Assembly (NCBI GenBank): GCA_964539415.1
Contig: CAZIID010000025.1
Span: 1 to 8,127, forward strand
Source: CAYQFQ01 sp964539415
GTDB lineage: Bacteria > Patescibacteriota > Minisyncoccia > Phycocordibacterales > GWA1-40-21
DNA: 8,127 bases
Direction: 5' to 3'
Shown here: in pieces, positions 4,099-8,127 of the stretch
Layout: each line of letters starts with the position of its first letter
How positions within the stretch are numbered: position 1 is the first letter of the stretch
Made by a program: the position numbers and the translations under genes
Notes under the pieces: generated by a model
What the model was told of the DNA's origin: nothing
Databases searched by the model: none
What the model saw: only the letters and a program-made list of their open reading frames with translations

Positions 4099-5178
4099 TT
4101 AATTTGAATTATCAGGAAGAACCAAACCAATTGATGAAGCAAAATCTAAAGAGTCTGGAAAACTTATCTTTGGTACCTCTTCTTCGAGAGAAAGAAGGTT
4201 TGTCCAGACATTTGCAACTTCTACATCGGTATTTATAGAAGAAGAAATATACTTTGCAAAACCTGGAACAAGCGATGTTCTACCACATAAAATTATCTTT
4301 TTTAAAACATGTGGTGAAATTTTTGATTTATCTTTATTCTGCCAAAATTGCAAAAAAGTTAAAATCTCATCTCTTATAACAGAAAAAATATTAGCTAATA
4401 TATACAAATATTCTGAGGTGTCCTCCTCTTCATTAGAAAAAGCAGATTCTGGTATTTTGAAACAACCTTCGCTTTTTGTAGAAAAACCAGCGTCTTTTAT
4501 CTTCCCTACCAAAGCTTCTGTACCAACAGCAACTGTTGCTGTAAAAACTACTGTGCCATTTTCTATAATAGAGAGAATCGTGTTTTTTTCTTTTATATTA
4601 ACTATCATATAAGAAGCCTGATCCTCATCTGATATGATAGCTCTAGCAACTTTTCTTGATTCATTACAAAAAGATAAAATCTCCATACCTGCTTTTTTGA
4701 AAGTGTCTATATATGAATCAATAATCTGTGTAGGAACAACAGAAACGCTAACTTCAATATTTCCGTTAGGTGTTTCTCTAATCGGTACAAACTCAAAAGA
4801 AGCCTCATTTGCTTTAAGTGGAACAAACTCCTCCAAACTAAATTCTACGACAGATCTCATTTCTTTGTCGTTTACATTTGGAATCTCTGTATTAAAAATA
4901 TACGATTTTTCCTCTGGAATAGAAACTCTAACAAAATTCAAATTATATTTCTGTTTTAAAGAAGACAAGACAGAGACTAAGGCATCTTGGTTTAAAATAT
5001 CACCACAATTAAACACACCCGCAGGAATAGATATTTCTCCAAATCTTCCTATTGTTGTCTTACCTCCTATTTTTTTTGCTTCTATAAACCTTATACAGCT
5101 ATCACCAATATCTATACCAACTGAAGGTATTTCAAGAAACTCTGGAGGATTTAAAAAACTTAAAAAATTAAAAGCCAT
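4099..5178 (-). CDS. pilM: PilM-like actin-fold ATPase of type IV pilus assembly
   Basis: The 359-aa protein has the actin/FtsA-like fold of PilM: phosphate-1 motif VGIDIGDSCIRF (20-31), the KEMRSVVEFSLEEFVPL helix (105-121), adenosine motif ILCGRTSLVPGFAKY (296-310), and a C-terminal FASSIGLVL. PilM is cytoplasmic, binds ATP and the PilN N-terminus, and sets up the inner-membrane platform. The phosphate-2 region reads MIVNIKEKNTILSI (191-204); the usual Asp and Gly of VDIG are Asn194 and Lys196, so hydrolysis may be weakened. It is the first gene of pilMNO. No Shine-Dalgarno precedes ATG 5178, but a TATAAT box lies 10 bases upstream. Confidence 0.9.
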   Translation of the reverse strand: MAFNFLSFLNPPEFLEIPSVGIDIGDSCIRFIEAKKIGGKTTIGRFGEISIPAGVFNCGDILNQDALVSVLSSLKQKYNLNFVRVSIPEEKSYIFNTEIPNVNDKEMRSVVEFSLEEFVPLKANEASFEFVPIRETPNGNIEVSVSVVPTQIIDSYIDTFKKAGMEILSFCNESRKVARAIISDEDQASYMIVNIKEKNTILSIIENGTVVFTATVAVGTEALVGKIKDAGFSTKSEGCFKIPESAFSNEEEDTSEYLYILANIFSVIRDEILTFLQFWQNKDKSKISPHVLKKIILCGRTSLVPGFAKYISSSINTDVEVANVWTNLLSLEEEVPKISFPDSLDFASSIGLVLPDNSN

Positions 5179-5188
5179 AACTGCTATT

Positions 5189-5216
5189 ATTATATAACAG
5201 TAACGCCCAAAAACAA
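5189..5216 (-). promoter_or_regulatory. probable promoter of the pil operon
   Basis: TATAAT (5194-5189) lies 10 bases before the pilM ATG; TTGTTT (5216-5211) is a weak -35 at 16 bases. Transcription would begin only about 3-4 bases before the start codon. It lies in the 46-base gap after the ruvX-fusion gene. Confidence 0.5.
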
Positions 5217-5224
5217 ACTATGCT

Positions 5225-6001
5225 TTAACTGAGTGTTGATCCTTCTAGAATGTTATCAGGCACTTCCATTAAAGATAATTTTTCTCCAGACTTCACAGCG
5301 AGAATCATTCCATTACTTAGAAGTCCCATTAGTTTTCTTGGTTCAAGATTTGTAACAAAAGCAACTTTTTTACCTACCAGTACTTGTGTATCAGGAAAAT
5401 ATAAAGCAATTCCAGAAACTATCTGCCTTATTTCTCTTTCTTCTACGGGGCTCCCCTTTAAGAGTCCAAAATCTACTGATAATTTTAGTAGTTTTTCTGA
5501 CTTTTCTACGGGGACAGCTGACAGTATCTTCCCTACTCTCATTTCTATTTTAGAAAAATCATCATAATTTATAATTGCTTTTGTCTGTTCTATCTCAACT
5601 TTTTCTACTTTTATATTTTTTTGTTTATCCAAAAAAGATTGTAAAATAATAGAAGCTGAGGAAGCATCTAACATCTCATTTTTACCAAAATTATTTTCAA
5701 CTTGCACAGACGTCATAAACTCTGGTTCCAATACAACCTTAATTTTATTTTCCTCTAAAAGTTTTTTAAATTTCTCTATTTCACTTGAAATTTTATTATC
5801 TTCACCTTTGTAGTTTTTTGACTCGCCTAATATTACTGTTTCTACTTTTTCAAGTTTTACGTAATCTAAAACTTTTGAAAGTAATTCATTATTGTTTTCT
5901 ATCACTTCTTTTGGAAAAGCCACTCTACCGTCTATGTCTGACAAGGCCAATCCTACCCTTTTTGAACCATAATCAATTCCTATGTATTTCATATTCGCCA
6001 T
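5225..6001 (-). CDS. RuvX/YqgF domain fused to a tRNA-binding (EMAP-II/CsaA-type) domain
   Basis: This 258-aa fusion has two parts. Residues 4-126 are a RuvX/YqgF RNase H-like domain: GIDYGSKRVGLALSD (8-22, Asp10), ILGESKNYKGE (57-67), EPEFMTS (92-98) and LDASSASIILQSFLD (111-125, Asp112). These match the family's D, E and D active-site positions, although the usual ERLTT and GLP motifs are altered. YqgF trims the 5' end of pre-16S rRNA and was named as a putative Holliday resolvase. After a charged linker, residues 143-258 form a tRNA-binding OB fold (FSKIEMRVGKIL, KLLKLSVDFG, RQIVSGIA, ALYFPDTQVLVGKKV, NLEPRKLMGLLSNGMILAV), as in CsaA or the methionyl-tRNA synthetase C-terminus. Standalone YqgF is about 140 aa. 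The frame is continuous. ATG 6001 is taken; ATG 5992 (MKYIGIDYG) is also possible. Confidence 0.88.
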   Translation of the reverse strand: MANMKYIGIDYGSKRVGLALSDIDGRVAFPKEVIENNNELLSKVLDYVKLEKVETVILGESKNYKGEDNKISSEIEKFKKLLEENKIKVVLEPEFMTSVQVENNFGKNEMLDASSASIILQSFLDKQKNIKVEKVEIEQTKAIINYDDFSKIEMRVGKILSAVPVEKSEKLLKLSVDFGLLKGSPVEEREIRQIVSGIALYFPDTQVLVGKKVAFVTNLEPRKLMGLLSNGMILAVKSGEKLSLMEVPDNILEGSTLS

Positions 6002-6009
6002 TCTACACC

Positions 6010-6015
6010 ATTTTA
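6010..6015 (-). promoter_or_regulatory. possible -10 box of the ruvX-fusion gene
   Basis: TAAAAT on the minus strand lies 8 bases before ATG 6001. No good -35 is visible. If used, the transcript would be leaderless or nearly so. It lies in the 51-base divergent space shared with the promoter at 6038-6043. Confidence 0.35.
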
Positions 6016-6034
6016 ATGTTTTTTTAAATGAAAG

Positions 6035-6043
6035 TGATATAAT
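6035..6043 (+). promoter_or_regulatory. extended -10 promoter of the DUF5652-like gene
   Basis: TGATATAAT is a full extended -10 box. Nine bases separate it from the ATG at 6053, so transcription starting near 6050 would leave about three leader bases. No clear -35 is visible, which an extended -10 can tolerate. Confidence 0.6.
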
Positions 6044-6052
6044 ATATACATT

Positions 6053-6295
6053 ATGAAAGAATTATTAAATGACCCACAAAAAATATCAGAGTTTATTAGC
6101 AGGCCAGAGAATTTAGCTTGGCTTATCCCAATGGCGATTATTATACTAGCTCTTAAACTAGTTAGCCTTTGGAAATCGGCAAAAGGAGACCAAAAAGCTT
6201 GGTTTATAGTCTTGGGGATATTAAATACTGTTGGAATACTAGAAATAATATATCTACTTTTCTTTATGCCAAAAGAAGAAAAGAAAGTTTTATAA
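6053..6295 (+). CDS. small two-span membrane protein, DUF5652-like
   Basis: This 80-aa protein has two membrane spans (about 22-41 and 50-71), joined by a polar loop (SLWKSAKGDQKAW) and ended by a Lys/Glu-rich tail. The pattern LWK.A....Q..WFI....NT.GILEI.YL.F resembles the DUF5652 family, common in Patescibacteria and of unknown function; this is recalled from family knowledge, not searched. It is a single-gene unit: divergent from the ruvX-fusion gene, with its own extended -10 promoter and a terminator 11 bases after the stop codon. No Shine-Dalgarno sequence precedes the ATG. Confidence 0.8.
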   Translation: MKELLNDPQKISEFISRPENLAWLIPMAIIILALKLVSLWKSAKGDQKAWFIVLGILNTVGILEIIYLLFFMPKEEKKVL

Positions 6296-6305
6296 AAAAA
6301 TAATT

Positions 6306-6344
6306 AAAAAAACCGAGAACTCGCTATGAGTTCTCGGTTTTTTG
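6306..6344. terminator. strong bidirectional intrinsic terminator
   Basis: CCGAGAACTC (6313-6322) and GAGTTCTCGG (6328-6337) form a perfect 10-bp stem with loop GCTAT, flanked by seven A and six T that extend it. It ends the DUF5652-like gene and can also serve the converging surface-protein gene from the minus strand. Confidence 0.9.
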
Positions 6345-6350
6345 TTTTAT

Positions 6351-6429
6351 TGCAAGCGTGCGTTCAACCCCGTAGCTCTGCTTCGGGGATGAATGAACGC
6401 AAGATTTCTCTGAGTAAGCGGAGCTTGCA
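6351..6429. repeat. nested hairpin, non-coding
   Basis: TGCAAG (6351-6356) pairs with CTTGCA (6424-6429). Inside it TGCGTTCA (6359-6366) pairs with TGAACGCA (6394-6401), and inside that CCCCG (6368-6372) pairs with CGGGG (6384-6388). TTCAACCCCG (6363-6372) also occurs in the 2.1-2.6 kb hairpin region at 2330-2339. Confidence 0.5.
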
Positions 6430-6439
6430 CTTCTGCAAC

Positions 6440-6551
6440 AAAGAACACCCTTATTCGCACCATTAAGAGTACTAATCATATTCTAATTCGCTTTGCTCAT
6501 AAGAATATGATGTCACACAAAAACTTTCCACCTCTTGGTGCGAGGTTCTTT
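6440..6551. repeat. large nested hairpin at the 3' end of the surface-protein gene
   Basis: Stems nest in order: AAAGAAC (6440-6446) with GTTCTTT (6545-6551); TCGCACC (6455-6461) with GGTGCGA (6537-6543); AAGAG (6465-6469) with CTCTT (6532-6536); ATCATATTCT (6475-6484) with AGAATATGAT (6502-6511). The outer arm overlaps the TAA stop at 6550-6552. The innermost loop, read on the minus strand, begins TATGAGCAAA as in the hairpin at 2305-2334. There is no T run, so it is not a standard terminator. Confidence 0.6.
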
Positions 6552-8127
6552 ATTTTTCTTGTACTTCCAACGTCCCCAATATAACCTTGAACTCTTTTAT
6601 ACAAGTTTTTGTACCAAGATTTGTTTTGTTCTTATCGTAAACCTCTAAAACTACTTTTTTATTTCCCAAAGTTGTAAAAATTGTTTTTGCATTTTGAGCA
6701 CTGCTAATTAGTTTGTTTTGACCGCCTGTTCTGTCATACCATTTGTATATAATATCTCCATTTAAGTGTGGATAGTTAGTGCTTACGATAGACTCAAACA
6801 AAACATTTTTATTCACATATACATTATCGATCCCATCCTGATTTATATTACAAGATAAATCAATTGAATAATCTGTAACCTCAACAGAGTTTGAACAATT
6901 ATTTGTTACATTTTGTCCTTTTGAATCTGTCACCTTCACTGAAGCATATTTTGTTCCTGGATAAGTATAAGTTTTAGTTATTGAACTAGTTATTCCAGTT
7001 ATACTACCAGTGCCTCCCCACTCATATGAATAAGGTCCAACCCCACCTGAAACGTTCGCAGTCCATATGACACTCTCACCTTTGTTAATTAAAGTTAAAT
7101 TTGAAACACATGAAGCATAAATTGGAGGTATACAAGTCTGACTTAGAACAGGAGTGACCCCACCAGAACAATTTGAAGGTGTCTTTGTGCTAATACTGCG
7201 TGTTTGTATTTTTTCTCCAGGACAAGTAGTTGGAGTCCATGAAGTATAAGTAAAAGATGTACAAGATGGAGTACAGCTCTGACTCAATACTGGAGTTCCA
7301 CTACAGCTAGAAGGTGTTCTGCTTTTTTCTGTTCTGGTTTGTATGCCACTGGACGAGCAAGCCCCCCAAGTATTGTATTCAAAAGAAATACAAGTTGGTG
7401 TGCAAGGTCTAGATAAAACAGGAGTCCCGGTACAGTTTGCTGGAGTTCTGCTTTTTTCTGTTGTGGTTTGTGTGCCACCAGTTGAGCAAGTGCTCCAAGT
7501 ATTGTATTCAAAAGATGTACAAACAGGACGTTGAACTGTAACTGTCCACGATGGAGTGTAGCTAGCCAAACTTACATAAGGAATATTGTACCAACTACCA
7601 CTTGTATTCACCAAAGTCATTTTGTAATTAGCATTTGAAACACTTCCATTGCTATAAAAACTACCGTTATCACAAACCTTTCCTCCACTAGAATAATAAA
7701 TACATCCTTTTGCATACATATCTACAGCACCAATTTCTACTCTAACAGTAGCGGTACCAGGAGCAACAGCTGTACAAGTCATACCAGAACAACTTACAAC
7801 TGAACTGTTTGATGAGACTGCGTAACCACCAATATTGTCATGATAGAAAGATAAATATCCTGTATTTCCATTTAATTCATCATAAATGTTAAGAGTTCCT
7901 CCACAATATGGAGTGTCCCAGCTTCCGCCAGATTCATTAAATGAACAATCTTTTTCTCTTTCAAAAGAGACATTCCCCCCAGGATTGAGTCTTGAATCAC
8001 CTATGAGATTTACAGTATGAGTTAAACTAATAGTTCCATCAGAAGCATTTCTTACAGGTGAGCTTGAAGTCTTCCAGTGATAGTCAATACTTCTTGTTAC
8101 AGACTTCGTCTTCGCCTGCCCATCCGA
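6550..8127 (-). CDS. secreted multidomain surface protein with TSP1-like and PKD-like domains (5' end missing)
   Basis: The frame is open without a stop from the right edge (8127) to TAA at 6550, so 525 residues are present and the start and any signal peptide lie outside. An internal ATG at 7782 is not a credible start because the protein continues upstream. From about 7521 to 7132 there are three Cys-rich thrombospondin-1-like repeats (FEYNTWSTC, FEYNTWGAC, FTYTSWTPTTC, each with QTR or QTT, a P..C.G segment and PVLS..C). Next come a PKD-like domain (about 7125-6868; GPYSYEWGG, KTYTYPGTKYASVKVTDSKG) and a second Ig/PKD-like domain to the end. The upstream part is rich in Ser, Gly, Thr and paired Cys. 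This composition points to an exported cell-surface or adhesive protein. No C-terminal membrane anchor or LPXTG-like motif is seen. Confidence 0.8.
   Translation of the reverse strand, partial: SDGQAKTKSVTRSIDYHWKTSSSPVRNASDGTISLTHTVNLIGDSRLNPGGNVSFEREKDCSFNESGGSWDTPYCGGTLNIYDELNGNTGYLSFYHDNIGGYAVSSNSSVVSCSGMTCTAVAPGTATVRVEIGAVDMYAKGCIYYSSGGKVCDNGSFYSNGSVSNANYKMTLVNTSGSWYNIPYVSLASYTPSWTVTVQRPVCTSFEYNTWSTCSTGGTQTTTEKSRTPANCTGTPVLSRPCTPTCISFEYNTWGACSSSGIQTRTEKSRTPSSCSGTPVLSQSCTPSCTSFTYTSWTPTTCPGEKIQTRSISTKTPSNCSGGVTPVLSQTCIPPIYASCVSNLTLINKGESVIWTANVSGGVGPYSYEWGGTGSITGITSSITKTYTYPGTKYASVKVTDSKGQNVTNNCSNSVEVTDYSIDLSCNINQDGIDNVYVNKNVLFESIVSTNYPHLNGDIIYKWYDRTGGQNKLISSAQNAKTIFTTLGNKKVVLEVYDKNKTNLGTKTCIKEFKVILGTLEVQEK
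7132..7521 (-). repeat. three tandem TSP1-like coding repeats
   Basis: Units lie at 7402-7521, 7273-7392 and 7132-7263. The first two are also close at DNA level: plus-strand CAAGTATTGTATTCAAAAGA occurs at both 7366 and 7496, and GTTCTGCTTTTTTCTGTT at both 7316 and 7445. The third is more diverged and slightly longer. The pattern suggests a recent duplication of the N-terminal units. Confidence 0.8.

Noticed and set aside
4098..4142. ATG at 4142 as the pilN start
   Set aside because: It would overlap pilM by 44 bases and put a hydrophobic stretch before the PilM-docking motif; ATG 4097 lies one base after the pilM stop like the next junction.
4634..5197. 187-aa plus-strand frame, with smaller ones at 4418-4612, 5250-5567 and 5785-6027
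   Set aside because: All are antisense shadows of pilM or the ruvX fusion and have the biased composition of reversed AT-rich coding sequence.
7284..7534. Short frames on both strands at 7284-7511 and 7343-7534
   Set aside because: They are alternative-frame readings of the TSP1-like repeats; their apparent internal repeat only reflects the DNA repeat.
6550..7782. ATG at 7782 as the start of the surface protein
   Set aside because: The same frame continues without a stop to base 8127 with matching Ser/Gly/Cys-rich composition, so the gene is cut by the window edge.

Overview
The window looks like a piece of a Patescibacteria (Candidate Phyla Radiation) chromosome, probably of the Parcubacteria type. 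This is inferred from several things together: strong AT richness, tRNA genes without encoded CCA, a pilM-pilN-pilO type IV pilus cluster, a small DUF5652-like membrane protein, a secreted protein with thrombospondin-1-like and PKD-like domains, and start codons placed directly behind -10 boxes. No species can be named from the sequence alone.

Layout. Bases 1-270 hold tRNA-Thr(CGU), whose 3' end is duplicated 144 bp downstream around a folded non-coding insert, then a bidirectional terminator. Bases 280-630 (minus strand) hold a possible 56-aa membrane micro-protein behind a strong promoter and a structured leader. Bases 632-1400 (minus) are an adenylate-kinase-like gene with its own promoter, ribosome site and terminator. 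Bases 1406-2052 (minus) are a DedA/VTT-family membrane protein with a probable leaderless GTG start. Bases 2059-2604 have no convincing gene; they are packed with hairpins and tRNA T-arm fragments. Bases 2605-2676 (minus) are tRNA-Arg(UCU). Bases 2708-5178 (minus) form the operon pilM-pilN-pilO-small membrane protein, with gaps of 1-3 bases. Bases 5225-6001 (minus) are a RuvX/YqgF domain fused to a MetRS-C/CsaA-type tRNA-binding domain. Bases 6053-6295 (plus) are the DUF5652-like gene. Bases 6343-6549 are another hairpin-rich spacer. From 6550 to the right edge (minus) runs a secreted multidomain protein whose 5' end lies outside the window.

How the parts fit. PilM, PilN and PilO form the inner-membrane alignment complex of a type IV pilus, and the 103-aa protein after PilO is probably co-expressed with it. 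No terminator is visible between this operon and tRNA-Arg on the same strand, so the tRNA terminator may also end the pilus transcript. The RuvX fusion joins a rRNA-processing/Holliday-resolvase fold to a tRNA-binding fold.

The most unusual signal is non-coding. Both tRNA genes are associated with extra copies of tRNA 3' ends, direct and inverted, interleaved with hairpins; two such hairpins, about 4 kb apart, have unrelated arms but the same ten-base loop start. This may be a family of small mobile or recombinogenic hairpin elements that use the tRNA T-arm as target. That is inference from one window.
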